Assembly: GCA_947598825.1 (NCBI GenBank) | Contig: CANQFM010000007.1 | Coordinates: 1 to 64,000 of the forward strand | Direction of reading: 5' to 3' | Source: an uncultured Eisenbergiella sp. | GTDB lineage: Bacteria > Bacillota > Clostridia > Lachnospirales > Lachnospiraceae | DNA length: 64,000 bases | Shown here: positions 39,021 through 49,329 of the stretch, piece by piece | How positions within the stretch are numbered: the first letter of the stretch is position 1 | Layout: the number at the start of each line of letters is the position of its first letter | Translations under genes and position numbers: made by a program | Notes under the pieces: generated by a model | Database searches by the model: none | The model's input: the letters and a program-made list of their open reading frames with translations, nothing else | What the model was told of the DNA's origin: nothing

Positions 39021-40127
39021 ATGGGAGAAAAAAACATCATCCTGACAGGAGACCGTCCGACCGGCCGCTTACATCTGGGCCATTATGTAGGCTCGCTGAA
39101 ACGCAGGGTCGAACTGCAGAATTCCGGACTGTTCGACGCCATCAACATCCTGATCGCCGACGACCAGGCGCTGACGGATAATGCGGATAACCCCGCAAAG
39201 ATCCGGGACAGTATCGTAAACGTCGTCCTGGACTATCTCTCCGTGGGGATCGATCCAACGAAAACCACCATCTGCGTCCAGTCCGCCCTGCCGGCCCTGC
39301 ACGCGCTGACCTTTTATTACCTCAACCTTGTGACCACGGCGCGCCTGTCCCGCAACCCTACCGTGAAGGCCGAGATCCAGATGCGCGGCTTTGCGGAGGA
39401 AGGCCTGCCCACGGGATTTTTTATCTATCCCGTATCCCAGGCGGCGGATATCACGGCTTTTGACGCGACGGTGGTTCCCGTGGGAGACGATCAACTTCCC
39501 ATGATCGAACAAACCCGCGAGATCGTGGAAAAGTTCAATAAAATCTATGGCAAAACCCTGGTCCTTCCCCGGGCCATGATCCCGGAAAACGAAATGCAGC
39601 GCCGCCTTCCCGGCATCGACGGCAAGGCGAAGATGAGCAAATCCCTGGGCAACTGCATTTATCTTTCCGACGATCCCAAGACCGTCAAAAAGCTGGTCAA
39701 CGGAAAGATGTTCACAGACCCCCAGCACCTGGCGATCAGCGATCCCGGGCATACGGAGGGCAATGTGGTCTTCACCTATCTGGACGCCCTGTGCCGCAAG
39801 GAGCATTTCGCCATGTTCCTGCCGGACTACGCGGATCTGGAGGAGATGAAGGAGCATTACCGCCGGGGCGGCCTCGGCGACGGCGTATGCAAGAAGTTTC
39901 TCATTCAGGTATTGGAAGAGACGCTGGAGCCCATCCGCGCCGAGCGCGCCAGATGGGAAGCGGACATCGATTCCGTCTACGACATTATCCGGGAGGGCAC
40001 GGCAAAGGCGGTCGAAACCACCAACGCGACCCTCGCCCGGGTCAGAAAGGCCATGCGGATCGATTATTTTGAAGACCGCTCCATCGTGAAGGAATGGAAC
40101 GCCCTGCTAAAGCAGGCGAAACAGTAA
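39021..40127 (+). CDS. trpS: Tryptophan--tRNA ligase
   Basis: LTGDRPTGRLHLGHYVGSLKRRV; KMSKSLGN. Confidence 0.96.
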   Translation: MGEKNIILTGDRPTGRLHLGHYVGSLKRRVELQNSGLFDAINILIADDQALTDNADNPAKIRDSIVNVVLDYLSVGIDPTKTTICVQSALPALHALTFYYLNLVTTARLSRNPTVKAEIQMRGFAEEGLPTGFFIYPVSQAADITAFDATVVPVGDDQLPMIEQTREIVEKFNKIYGKTLVLPRAMIPENEMQRRLPGIDGKAKMSKSLGNCIYLSDDPKTVKKLVNGKMFTDPQHLAISDPGHTEGNVVFTYLDALCRKEHFAMFLPDYADLEEMKEHYRRGGLGDGVCKKFLIQVLEETLEPIRAERARWEADIDSVYDIIREGTAKAVETTNATLARVRKAMRIDYFEDRSIVKEWNALLKQAKQ

Positions 40128-40137
40128 AGGAACCGAC

Positions 40138-42018
40138 ATGTTATCCGAGATCGCATCCCGTTATCTGTCCCAAAACCGCCCCCTGTCCGCCTTTTCTCCC
40201 TATGCTCCGGCCTCTGACCGGACAGCCTGGGAGGGGCTGGACGAGGAATGGCGTCAAAAGAGCCTGGCCCTCGGGGAAAAATACTCCGGATTTTCCTGGC
40301 CCTATCTTTGCGCCACAGATTTCATGGATTTCTCCCGCACCGGGAACCGGGTGCGGTTTGAGGACCGCTTCTTTTTAAAGCGTCATGCCTTAAATGCCCT
40401 GGTGCTGGCAGAATGCGTGGAATATCGGGGCCGTTTTCTGGACGATATCCTAAACGGCCTTTTTTCCATCTGCGACGAAAACGCCTGGAACCTGCCGCCC
40501 CACAACTCCTATGCCCGGGAGGCGGCCCCTCTTCTTCTGCCGGACCTGTCGGCCCCCGTGCTGGATCTGTTTGCCTGCGAAACCGGAGCGGTACTGGCCA
40601 CGGCCCTGTATCTTCTGTCCGACGCGCTGGACCGCATTTCCCCTCTGATCGGCAAAAGGGTGCGTTTTGAACTGGAACGCCGCATTTTCACGCCCTATTT
40701 AAACGAACACTTCTGGTGGATGGGGGACGGACGCTCTCCCATGAACAACTGGACCATCTGGTGTACCCAGAACGTGCTGCTTTCCGCTTTCCTGGCCTCT
40801 GCCCAGGATCTGGACAGCGCCAGACGGCGGCGGATCTTTCAGAAGGGCTGCGAAAGCGCCGATTACTTCCTGGCGGAATATGGGACCGACGGCTGCTGCG
40901 ACGAAGGGGCCCAGTATTACCGCCACGCCGGGCTCTGTCTCTTTCAGGTGTTGTTTTTGTGCGACAGCATAACCCAGGGCGCCTTTGAAAGCCTGTTTGC
41001 CGAAGAAAAGATCCGCAACATCGCTTCGTATATCTTTAAAGTCCATATCGGCGATATCTACTATATCAATTTCGCGGACTGTTCGCCGGTGGCCGGCCGG
41101 GCCGGCGTCCGGGAATTTCTGTTCGCCCAAAGGACCCGGCAGGAGGACATGGCCGCCTTTTCGGCCATAGATTTTAAGGCCGGCGGCGACGACACCCTGC
41201 TTTTGCCGGAGGAAAACAACCTGTTCTACCGGCTGCAGAACGGTTTTTGTGCCGCGGCTATCAAGGCCTTTTCTCCTTTCGCGCCACTTCGCCATCCGGA
41301 CGTCTGCTATCCCAGCACCGGCCTGTTTGCCGTCCGGGGCAAACGGCTCTTTCTGGCCGTCAAAGCCGGGGACAACGGGGACAGCCACAACCACAACGAC
41401 ACCGGCAGCTTCACGGTCTATAAGGATACAAAACCCCTCTTTATCGATGTGGGCGTGGAAAGCTATACTCAAAAGACCTTCTCTGCGCAACGCTATGAGA
41501 TCTGGACCATGCAGTCAGCCTACCACAATCTGCCCATCATCGACGGCGTTATGCAAAAGGACGGAGAGGTCTTTCGCGCTACAGGCGTTTCCTGGGACCT
41601 GGATGCAAAGTCCATCCAGATGGAACTTAAAAACGCCTATCCCCCTCTTCCCGGTCTTCTCTCCTACCGCCGTTTCGCGCAGCTTGACGAAGGCGACGCC
41701 ATTACGATCCGGGACCGGGCCGTTTTTTCAGATGAAAAAAAACATCAGGTGGTCTTAAGCCTGATGACCTATGAAAAACCTGTGGCAGAACAGGGGACGG
41801 ACCTTCCGGAGGGCTGCGTGCGCCTGCAGATCGGCGAAGCTCCCAAAGGGGGCGACCAGCAGGGAGCTTTTGGCAGCCTGACCGTCAAGGGGGCCTGCGT
41901 CAGCGCCATAGAGGAGATCCCGGTCACGGACGCCCGGCTGCAGAAAGCCTGGAAGCATTCCCTCTATCGGATCCTGCTTTCCTTTACCGGCCCCGACGTT
42001 ACGCTTCTGATCCAATAA
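40138..42018 (+). CDS. Heparinase II/III family polysaccharide lyase-like protein; no signal peptide seen
   Basis: GDNGDSHNHNDTGSFTVYKDTKPLFIDVGVESYTQKTFSAQRYEIWTMQSAYHNLPIIDG; starts 10 nt after the trpS stop. Confidence 0.9.
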   Translation: MLSEIASRYLSQNRPLSAFSPYAPASDRTAWEGLDEEWRQKSLALGEKYSGFSWPYLCATDFMDFSRTGNRVRFEDRFFLKRHALNALVLAECVEYRGRFLDDILNGLFSICDENAWNLPPHNSYAREAAPLLLPDLSAPVLDLFACETGAVLATALYLLSDALDRISPLIGKRVRFELERRIFTPYLNEHFWWMGDGRSPMNNWTIWCTQNVLLSAFLASAQDLDSARRRRIFQKGCESADYFLAEYGTDGCCDEGAQYYRHAGLCLFQVLFLCDSITQGAFESLFAEEKIRNIASYIFKVHIGDIYYINFADCSPVAGRAGVREFLFAQRTRQEDMAAFSAIDFKAGGDDTLLLPEENNLFYRLQNGFCAAAIKAFSPFAPLRHPDVCYPSTGLFAVRGKRLFLAVKAGDNGDSHNHNDTGSFTVYKDTKPLFIDVGVESYTQKTFSAQRYEIWTMQSAYHNLPIIDGVMQKDGEVFRATGVSWDLDAKSIQMELKNAYPPLPGLLSYRRFAQLDEGDAITIRDRAVFSDEKKHQVVLSLMTYEKPVAEQGTDLPEGCVRLQIGEAPKGGDQQGAFGSLTVKGACVSAIEEIPVTDARLQKAWKHSLYRILLSFTGPDVTLLIQ

Positions 42019-42117
42019 AAGTCGCTATTTTACAACAACTCGCTCCATTTTCCATGGCTTTTTTCCTCCGTTGTCCTATAATGAGGACAGAACGATCTTT
42101 TTTTGGGAGGTTACGCT

Positions 42118-44520
42118 ATGGATGTCACAACGATTCCCCTAAACGACCGCTGCCGTTTTCATCTGGGCGACGCGCCCGACGCCTGGCAGGCATGGTACGA
42201 CGATTCCGATTGGGAGGACGTCTGCCTGCCTCACGACTGGTCGGTCACGCTCCCTTTCTCCCGAAAGTATTCCAGCGGCACCGGCTATCTGGCGGGCGGG
42301 CTGGGATGGTACCGGCTCTATATCACGCCCCGGGAAGAATGGCGGGGCCGTCGGATCCGCATCGCCTTTGACGGCGTTTACAAAAACAGCCGGGTCTGGT
42401 GCAACAGCTACTACCTGGGCCATCGGCCCAACGGCTATATTTCCTTTTCTTACGATGTGACGGAACAGTTCCGCTTCGACCGCGACAACGTGATCTGCGT
42501 CAGCGTCAGCCATGAGGACATCTCCGATTCCCGCTGGTTTACCGGATCCGGCATCGTGCGCAAGGTCTGCCTGATCGTGGAGGATGAGATCCGCCCCGTG
42601 GAAAACGGCATCTTTTTCACCACGCCAAAGGTATCTGCCCACCAGGCCGAAGTGCTGGTTCACAACGAGCTGATCAACCAAAGCAAACAGGAAACGCGCG
42701 TCACAGTCACCAACACGCTTCTGTCTCTAAGCCACAAACCCGTCGCATCCGGTTCCGCGATCCTTACGCTCTGTGCCGGGCAACAGGCCTCAGCCGATAC
42801 CTCCATGCAGGTAAAAAAACCGGCCCTGTGGTCTGACAGGACGCCCTTTTTGTATACTCTGCAAACGTCGCTTTCTTACATCCTCCCATCCGGCGATCCC
42901 GTGGTTCGTATCGTGGAGGAAAAGAAAGTCGGGATCCGTTCTTTCTCCTTCGATCCCGACCGGGGCTTTTTCTTAAACGGCATCCCCACGCTCATAAAAG
43001 GCGTCTGTGTCCATCATGATGCGGGCTGCCTCGGCGCGGCGGTATTTCCCGCCGTCTGGAAAAGGCGGCTTAGCAAGTTAAAGGACATGGGCTGCAACGC
43101 CATCCGCATGAGCCACAATCCCCATATGCCGGAGCTGTACGACCTGTGCGACGAAATGGGATTTCTCGTGATGGACGAAGCTTTCGACGAATGGGAAGGG
43201 CCCAAGAACAAATGGTGGCAGGGGCATAACGTCTATCCGCCCCGCAACCAGGGCTACTACATGGATTTCCCTCAGTGGCACCGTCAGGACCTGACGGACC
43301 TGGTCCGCCGGGACCGCTGCCACCCCAGCGTGATCCTCTGGAGCATCGGCAACGAGATCGATTATCCCAACGACCCCTACTGCCACCCTTCCTTTTTCAG
43401 CATGACGGGCAACAACGACGCCAATAAGCCCCTCCAGGAGCGGCAGTATAACCCTGACCGGCCCAACGCCCAACGCCTCCGCGTGCTGGCGGAGAAACTG
43501 GCCTGCATCGTCCGGAAAAGCGACGCTACCCGTCCGGTCACGCTGGCCGCCGCTTTCCCTGAACTCTCCGCCAAGCTGGGATTTTTGGACTGCCTGGACG
43601 TGGCGGGCTATAACTACAAAGAACACCTTTATGCCCAGAGCCATCAAAGCTTTCCCGACAAACCGTTCCTCGGCAGCGAGAACGGGCATACGCTGGCGGC
43701 CTGGAGGGCGGTAACGGATCATCCCTATATTTCCGGCCAGTTTTTATGGACGGGCATCGACTATCTGGGCGAAGCCCACGGCTGGCCGATCCACGGTTCC
43801 GGCGCGGGCCTTCTGACCCTGGCGGGTTTTGAAAAGCCGGGCTATTTCCGCCGCAAAAGCTTCTGGAGCGACCGTCCCATGCTGCACCTTGTCACGGTTC
43901 CGGCCTCCCAGGATACCGGAGAGGACGCCCCCGTATCGGAAATCTGGAACTACCCTCTAAAAGAGGCGGTCACGGTGAAATGCTATACCAATCTGCCGGA
44001 GGTTTCTTTCTTCCTGAACGAAAGATGCCTCGGCACCTATTCCAGGCCCAAAGACAGCGACTGCATCAGCCTGACGGTCCCCTTTGCGCCCGGCGTGCTG
44101 CAGGCCTGCGCCCCTGGACATACCGGTCAGACGGACAGCGCCGAAGGCAGCGGCAAAGAAGATCAGGAACCGTTGTGCGATGCCCTCTCTACCACCGGCT
44201 GCGCCTGTCAGATCGGCCTGACCTGCTGGGATGGCGCCCACGCCGGAAAGGACGGCCTCTACCAGATCGAGGCAACCCTTTTGGACTATAACGGGAACCG
44301 GGTCTATACAGGCAGCAGCCCGCTGCATGTGGAGGTCAGAAACGGCCGTCTCCTGGGGCTGGAAAACGGCGACCTCTCGGATAATACGGATTACCGTTCT
44401 CCCGACCGCCGGGCTTACCGCGGACAGCTTTTGATCTATGTCGTTCCGACGGAAAAGGGCAGCTCGCCTGTCGTCACCGTAACGGGGCCTTTTCTCGGAC
44501 AGCACAGGATCCGTTTGTGA
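42118..44520 (+). CDS. Glycoside hydrolase family 2 (beta-galactosidase/beta-glucuronidase-like), probably cytoplasmic
   Basis: LPHDWSVTLPFS; HNPHMPELYDLCDEMGFLVMDEAFDEW; SIGNEIDYPN (acid/base), GSENGH (nucleophile); GGGAGG RBS 7 nt before ATG. Confidence 0.93.
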   Translation: MDVTTIPLNDRCRFHLGDAPDAWQAWYDDSDWEDVCLPHDWSVTLPFSRKYSSGTGYLAGGLGWYRLYITPREEWRGRRIRIAFDGVYKNSRVWCNSYYLGHRPNGYISFSYDVTEQFRFDRDNVICVSVSHEDISDSRWFTGSGIVRKVCLIVEDEIRPVENGIFFTTPKVSAHQAEVLVHNELINQSKQETRVTVTNTLLSLSHKPVASGSAILTLCAGQQASADTSMQVKKPALWSDRTPFLYTLQTSLSYILPSGDPVVRIVEEKKVGIRSFSFDPDRGFFLNGIPTLIKGVCVHHDAGCLGAAVFPAVWKRRLSKLKDMGCNAIRMSHNPHMPELYDLCDEMGFLVMDEAFDEWEGPKNKWWQGHNVYPPRNQGYYMDFPQWHRQDLTDLVRRDRCHPSVILWSIGNEIDYPNDPYCHPSFFSMTGNNDANKPLQERQYNPDRPNAQRLRVLAEKLACIVRKSDATRPVTLAAAFPELSAKLGFLDCLDVAGYNYKEHLYAQSHQSFPDKPFLGSENGHTLAAWRAVTDHPYISGQFLWTGIDYLGEAHGWPIHGSGAGLLTLAGFEKPGYFRRKSFWSDRPMLHLVTVPASQDTGEDAPVSEIWNYPLKEAVTVKCYTNLPEVSFFLNERCLGTYSRPKDSDCISLTVPFAPGVLQACAPGHTGQTDSAEGSGKEDQEPLCDALSTTGCACQIGLTCWDGAHAGKDGLYQIEATLLDYNGNRVYTGSSPLHVEVRNGRLLGLENGDLSDNTDYRSPDRRAYRGQLLIYVVPTEKGSSPVVTVTGPFLGQHRIRL

Positions 44521-44521
44521 C

Positions 44522-44547
44522 CCTCTGCCAAAGGACCGGCCAGAGGG
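44522..44547 (+). terminator. Weak candidate terminator between convergent GH2 and AraC genes
   Basis: CCCTCTG...CAGAGGG stem, T-run slightly downstream. Confidence 0.45.
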
Positions 44548-44548
44548 A

Positions 44549-45487
44549 TTAACCCGGTTTTTTCTGTCCGGTTTCCCCCTGCACCATATATTTTTCGTAA
44601 TAAGCCGGGGAAACGCCCGTATATTTTTTAAACACCTTGCTGAAATAACTCTCGTCTTCAAACCCCACCCGGTACGCCACCGCCGCCATCTTCATGGAGG
44701 CGGTGGCGATCAGTTCCCGCGCATGATAAATGCGAAGTTCGTTGAGGTAAACGAAGATCGTCTTTCCCACGTTCTTTTTAAATACCCGGTTCAAATGATC
44801 AAAATTACAGGCGAAGGCTTCTTCTATCGTCCGGCTGCTGACAGGTTCCCGGTAGTGGACGTTTAAATAATTCAACAACTCATGCACCTTTCTGTAAGAT
44901 CCGGGCATCCCCGTCACCTGCGGCAGCGTATTTTGAGAAACCGCTTCCCGGGCGATCTCCACCATGGCTTCCATAATGCGGCAGGCACAGGAAACCTTAT
45001 AATTTTCCATCTGGTCGCAGTTTCTTTCCATGGCGTTTTCCAGAAGCGCCGCCACTTTCAGATACCTCGGCCCCGTTTTGAGATGCGTTACCTTTGGGAA
45101 CTTAAGCCAGCAGTCCTGATAGCGCCGCCAGGAGCCATTGTCTTCCTGCAGGCTCTCGCTGCGCACTTTTAAGCACCGCGGCCAAAACGCTGCGTCCTCC
45201 CGCCGCCTTCTGATCTGAGAATGGCGAAAATGCACATAAAAAAATTCGCAGTTGGAGGCTTTGTTACCCTGATGGGTGAAATCTGGATCCAAAAGGATCA
45301 CGTCCCCCTCCCGCAGCTCGTAATCCTGTCCGTTTTCTTTCAGATACAGCGTCCCCTTTTTCATAATATAAAGGATATATTCGTCCGTTTTCCTCCTCCG
45401 ATGCACATAGGGAGGCTCCAGGACCGCCTTATCCACCAGCCGCACCTGCGGCAGGATATTCGCGTTGATCTCATAGTATGCCGACAC
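44549..45487 (-). CDS. AraC family transcriptional regulator with cupin domain; likely GTG start at 45487
   Basis: LYIMKKGTLYLKENGQDYELREGDVILLDPDFTH; HTH FACNFDHLNRVFKKNVGKTIFVYLNELRIYHARELI...VGFEDESYFSKVFKKYTGVSPAYYEK; GAGGAG 7 nt before GTG. Confidence 0.92.
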   Translation of the reverse strand: MSAYYEINANILPQVRLVDKAVLEPPYVHRRRKTDEYILYIMKKGTLYLKENGQDYELREGDVILLDPDFTHQGNKASNCEFFYVHFRHSQIRRRREDAAFWPRCLKVRSESLQEDNGSWRRYQDCWLKFPKVTHLKTGPRYLKVAALLENAMERNCDQMENYKVSCACRIMEAMVEIAREAVSQNTLPQVTGMPGSYRKVHELLNYLNVHYREPVSSRTIEEAFACNFDHLNRVFKKNVGKTIFVYLNELRIYHARELIATASMKMAAVAYRVGFEDESYFSKVFKKYTGVSPAYYEKYMVQGETGQKKPG

Positions 45488-45542
45488 CGGACCGCTCCTC
45501 TCCCGCTGGACGCCGTATCTGGCAAAACGTCCCACGAAAAGA

Positions 45543-45564
45543 GGCGAAAGCCTGCGCTTTCGCC
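45543..45564. terminator. Intrinsic terminator at the end of the ABC transporter operon
   Basis: 9-bp stem GGCGAAAGC/GCTTTCGCC flanked by A-rich and T-rich tracts. Confidence 0.65.
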
Positions 45565-45594
45565 CCTTTTGTTATTCTTTACACAAAATGCCGC

Positions 45595-47250
45595 TTATTT
45601 ATACAGCTCGTCGAACTGTCTCTGCAGCTCTGCGGTCACCTCGTTGACACCGGCAGCTTCCAGAGCGCTCTGGAATTCGGCGACGATCTCTTCGGCGGTG
45701 CCGTTGTACTTCCCGTAGGAAATCTGCTTCATGTAGTTTTCAAAGATCTCGTTGATGTTGGAAATGTAAGCGTCGATCTCGGTCACATCCGGTACGAACT
45801 GCCCGTAAGGGTACTCGATCTTGATCTTGTCGTATTCCGCGTACAGCTTATCGATCGCATCCCAGTTGAGGGTTGCGTCCTTGATCTCCAGATCGTCGTT
45901 ACGGCCCCACCAGAAGTTCACGGTGCCGGCGATATTGTCGGTGTCCGCGTTGTAGCCTTCGGGAGTGATCTTCATGCCTTCGTCGTTCACATCCCAGGAC
46001 ACGCCCTGGATACCATAGTTGAACAGCATATAAAGCTCCGGATCGTTGCGGATCAGGTCATAAACCATCAGCGCCCTCTCAGGATGCGCGCTGCCGGCGG
46101 AAACTGCCATTGCGCCGTGGGTGATGGAAAGGGCGGTCACGTTGCCGGTTTCCTCGCCGAAGTAGAAGAACCCGACTTCCGCATCGTCGTCATCCTGGAA
46201 GATCGTGTTGGAAGGCCTCTGCGGGCTGCACAGATCCGTCCAGGTCTGGGTATGATGCTGCTCTGCCGCAACCTTGCCGACTCTGAAATCATCACGGTTG
46301 GTAGAAGAAGTGTTGTTCAAAACGTCGGTGCGCCATACGCCCATCTCGTCCCATTCCTTCATCATCTTCGCATATTCAACCAGGGAATCGGTATCGGTCA
46401 TGTAAGGGCAGTATACGGTATACAGGTCGCTTCTCTTGCCGCCCCACATTGCGCCGGCGTTAATGCCGTCGATGGAAACGTAGTCGGAATGAGAGGAGAT
46501 CCAGCCGCCGGACATCTGGCCGTACTGAGTCGCGTCGGAATCCCAGGGGATGATGTCGGGATAGGCTTCCCGGATATAGTGGAAATAGGTGGTCATGTCT
46601 TCCCAGCTCTTAACGCCGTCGTTGAGCCCTGCTTCCTTCGCCCAGTCCAGACGATAGGCAAAACCGTGGTTGGTCCACTGCGCATAATTGTCCTCGGGCA
46701 TCAGATAGATATCGCCGTTGTATTTGCACAGATCCCAGTTCTCAGCGGGAACGCTCGCCCAGGTCTTGGGCGCATACTTCTGCAGCATTTCCTCGGACAG
46801 CTCCAGGAAAGCGCCGTTCTTGGCATTGGGCCACGCATCCAGCCAGTCGGAAGCGGTGCCGACCAGATCCACCGTCCCATCCATACGGGCCAGGGTCAGG
46901 TTGTAGTTGGAAAGATAATCCGTCCAGGGAATGAAGTAGATTTCCAGCTCAGCGTTCACCTTTTCGGTCAGCTTTTCATTGAGCTGGGCCATCATCTCTT
47001 CATATCTCTCCTTCGTCTGGGTCGGCGCATCGCCGGTGGTCATATAGCTGATGACCACATGCTCGGATGTGTCCACATCCGCCCAGGGATCGTCGGAAGA
47101 AGCCGCATTGCCGGAGCCGGCTTCTTCGGTCTTGCTGCCGGAATCCGCCGCAGGCGCAGAATTGCTGCCGGAACTTCCGGAGCCACAGGCCGCCAGGCCC
47201 ATGACCATAGCCGCTGTCAGAAGGACAGCCAATAACTTTTTCTTCATCAT
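45595..47250 (-). CDS. ABC transporter extracellular solute-binding lipoprotein (carbohydrate type)
   Basis: MMKKKLLAVLLTAAMVMGLAACGSGSSG lipobox; followed upstream by two LplB/LplC-like permeases. Confidence 0.92.
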   Translation of the reverse strand: MMKKKLLAVLLTAAMVMGLAACGSGSSGSNSAPAADSGSKTEEAGSGNAASSDDPWADVDTSEHVVISYMTTGDAPTQTKERYEEMMAQLNEKLTEKVNAELEIYFIPWTDYLSNYNLTLARMDGTVDLVGTASDWLDAWPNAKNGAFLELSEEMLQKYAPKTWASVPAENWDLCKYNGDIYLMPEDNYAQWTNHGFAYRLDWAKEAGLNDGVKSWEDMTTYFHYIREAYPDIIPWDSDATQYGQMSGGWISSHSDYVSIDGINAGAMWGGKRSDLYTVYCPYMTDTDSLVEYAKMMKEWDEMGVWRTDVLNNTSSTNRDDFRVGKVAAEQHHTQTWTDLCSPQRPSNTIFQDDDDAEVGFFYFGEETGNVTALSITHGAMAVSAGSAHPERALMVYDLIRNDPELYMLFNYGIQGVSWDVNDEGMKITPEGYNADTDNIAGTVNFWWGRNDDLEIKDATLNWDAIDKLYAEYDKIKIEYPYGQFVPDVTEIDAYISNINEIFENYMKQISYGKYNGTAEEIVAEFQSALEAAGVNEVTAELQRQFDELYK

Positions 47251-47367
47251 TTTACCTCCGTTTTATTTTTTATGTATCACTCTCCCAAAAGAGTAATAAC
47301 CGCAGCAAAAACATATCATAACCTTAAAAGCTTAAGGGCCGCTCCCCAATACCAAAGCCCATGCCCG

Positions 47368-48291
47368 TCAGCCCTTGACCGCGCCTACCGTGATACCGCT
47401 GATGAAGTATCTCTGCACGAAGGGATACAGCAGGACGATGGGGCCGGTAGCCAGCACCGCGTTTGCCATCTTGACGCTCTCCTGCGGGATATCGGTCAGG
47501 GTCACATACTGCCCCGCCACGGAATTGCGCAGCGCGTCGATCTTGTTGACGATCTCATACAGCGTATACTGCAGGGGCTTTACCTCCACCTTGGAGCTTA
47601 AAAACAGGGAGGACTGATACCACTCGTTCCAGTAACCCAGCGCCAAAAACAGGCCGATGGTGGCCAGAGCCGGCTTTAACATGGGCAGGATCAGCGAGGT
47701 AAAGATCTTCATGTCCCCCGCGCCGTCGATCTTGCCCGACTCTGTGATCTCATGCGGGATGGCCTTCACGAAGTTCTTCATCAGAATGATCAGCCATGGC
47801 GACATCATCAGCGGAAGCAGCACCGCCAGGTAGCTGTCCTGCAGGTGATAGGTCTGGGTCATGACCAGATAGTAAGGCGCCAGGCCGGCGGAAAACAGGC
47901 TGGTAAAGTAAATGTAGAAGGAGATCACGTTACGGAACGGGAAATCCTTTCTCTGCAGGGCGTAGCCGGTCATGGAAATGATGGACAGGCCCAGAAACGT
48001 GCCGGCAGCCGTCATGAGGATCGTCAGCGCATAGGATTTCCAGATCCCGCCGCCCTTTACGACCATGTTATAGGCTTCCAGCGTGAACTCTTTCGGTAAA
48101 AACTGTACGCCCTCTGCGCGGATCACCGTCTCCGCCGTAAAGGAAGAGCTTACGATGATGATAAACGGGACGATACAGCAGATCGCATATAAAGTGATAA
48201 ATACATATCCGAATCCGCGGATGATCTTATCCGATGTGCCCAGCTTCACTTTCGCGCCGGATTCCATCAGGTCCAAATTCTGTTTCGCCAT
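47368..48291 (-). CDS. Carbohydrate ABC transporter permease (LplC/YtcP-like)
   Basis: ITESGKIDGAGDMKIFTSLILPMLKPALATIGLFLALGYWNEW (EAA loop). Confidence 0.93.
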   Translation of the reverse strand: MAKQNLDLMESGAKVKLGTSDKIIRGFGYVFITLYAICCIVPFIIIVSSSFTAETVIRAEGVQFLPKEFTLEAYNMVVKGGGIWKSYALTILMTAAGTFLGLSIISMTGYALQRKDFPFRNVISFYIYFTSLFSAGLAPYYLVMTQTYHLQDSYLAVLLPLMMSPWLIILMKNFVKAIPHEITESGKIDGAGDMKIFTSLILPMLKPALATIGLFLALGYWNEWYQSSLFLSSKVEVKPLQYTLYEIVNKIDALRNSVAGQYVTLTDIPQESVKMANAVLATGPIVLLYPFVQRYFISGITVGAVKG

Positions 48292-48310
48292 AATTCACCT
48301 CCGCCTCCGA

Positions 48311-49243
48311 TCAGAACAGGGAATAATCCGGTTCGATCTTTTTGACAATATAGTTGACGGTCATTACGATAATGAAACCGATGACGGACTGATACAGCCC
48401 CACCGCGGACGCCCTGGAGAAGTTGAAGTCTACCACCGTAGCGCGGTATACATAGGTTTCAATGATATCGGTGGTGGAATACAGCATCGGGTTGGAACCC
48501 ACCACGTTGTAGAACAGACCGAAGTTGCCCTTGACAATGCCGCCCAGCGCGAACAGAAGCAGGATGACGATCGTCCCCTTCAGAGAAGGCAGGATGATGT
48601 AGCGGATCTTCTGGAACCCGTTGGCGCCGTCCACCTTGGCCGCCTCGATGATCTCGCCGTCGATGCCCATGATCGCCGCAAAGTAAACCACGGAGTTATA
48701 GCCGGTCTGCTGCCACAGATACACGATGACCAAAATCACAGGCCATACCTTGGGATCCGCATAAGGCTGCCACCGCTCCAGCCCCAGGCTGGTCAGAATC
48801 CCGTTTACAAAGCCGGTATCGTAGTTGAGCAGGTTGAACACCAGGATACCCACAAGGACCTGGGAAATAAAATACGGCAAAAACATGATGGTCTGCGAAA
48901 CCTTCTTGAAATATTTGCTGCGCATTTCGTTCAGAAGGATCGCAACAAACACCGCCAGGAAATTGCCCAGCAGGATAAAGACAAGATTATACAGCACCGT
49001 ATTCCGGGTCAGCTCCAGCAGCTTACCGGAGGTCATCAGGAACTTGAAGTTGTCAAGCCCGATAAAGTCGCTCCCGAAAATGCCCTTCCGGTAATTGTAC
49101 CGGACGAACGCCACCCAGATGCCCGGCAGGGGCATGTAGTTGAACGCGAAGAAGAAAATGACCGCCGGCAGGCACATCAGAAGCAGCGTCCGGGATCTGA
49201 CCACTTTCTGGAAAAAAGTCAGTTCGCTTTTTCTCTTTTTCAT
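48311..49243 (-). CDS. Carbohydrate ABC transporter permease (LplB/YteP-like)
   Basis: YNSVVYFAAIMGIDGEIIEAAKVDGANGFQKIRYIILPSLKGTIVILLLFALGG. Confidence 0.93.
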   Translation of the reverse strand: MKKRKSELTFFQKVVRSRTLLLMCLPAVIFFFAFNYMPLPGIWVAFVRYNYRKGIFGSDFIGLDNFKFLMTSGKLLELTRNTVLYNLVFILLGNFLAVFVAILLNEMRSKYFKKVSQTIMFLPYFISQVLVGILVFNLLNYDTGFVNGILTSLGLERWQPYADPKVWPVILVIVYLWQQTGYNSVVYFAAIMGIDGEIIEAAKVDGANGFQKIRYIILPSLKGTIVILLLFALGGIVKGNFGLFYNVVGSNPMLYSTTDIIETYVYRATVVDFNFSRASAVGLYQSVIGFIIVMTVNYIVKKIEPDYSLF

Positions 49244-49278
49244 GGCTCACCCTCACTCTCATAATTATTTGTTGGTTT

Positions 49279-49292
49279 TGCAACCGATTTCA
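49279..49292 (-). promoter_or_regulatory. LacI-family operator / cre-like site
   Basis: TGAAATCGGTTGCA, 13/14 to the cre consensus TGWAANCGNTNWCA, immediately downstream of the promoter. Confidence 0.7.
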
Positions 49293-49300
49293 TATCTTTT

Positions 49301-49329
49301 ACTATAGCACTTTGAACGTACAAAATCAA
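49301..49329 (-). promoter_or_regulatory. Candidate promoter of the ABC operon: TTGATT-17 bp-TATAGT
   Basis: -35 at 49324-49329, -10 at 49301-49306 (minus strand). Confidence 0.7.

Noticed and set aside
45478-47235. 585-aa plus-strand ORF
   Set aside because: Antisense shadow of the solute-binding protein gene; the minus strand encodes a clear lipoprotein.
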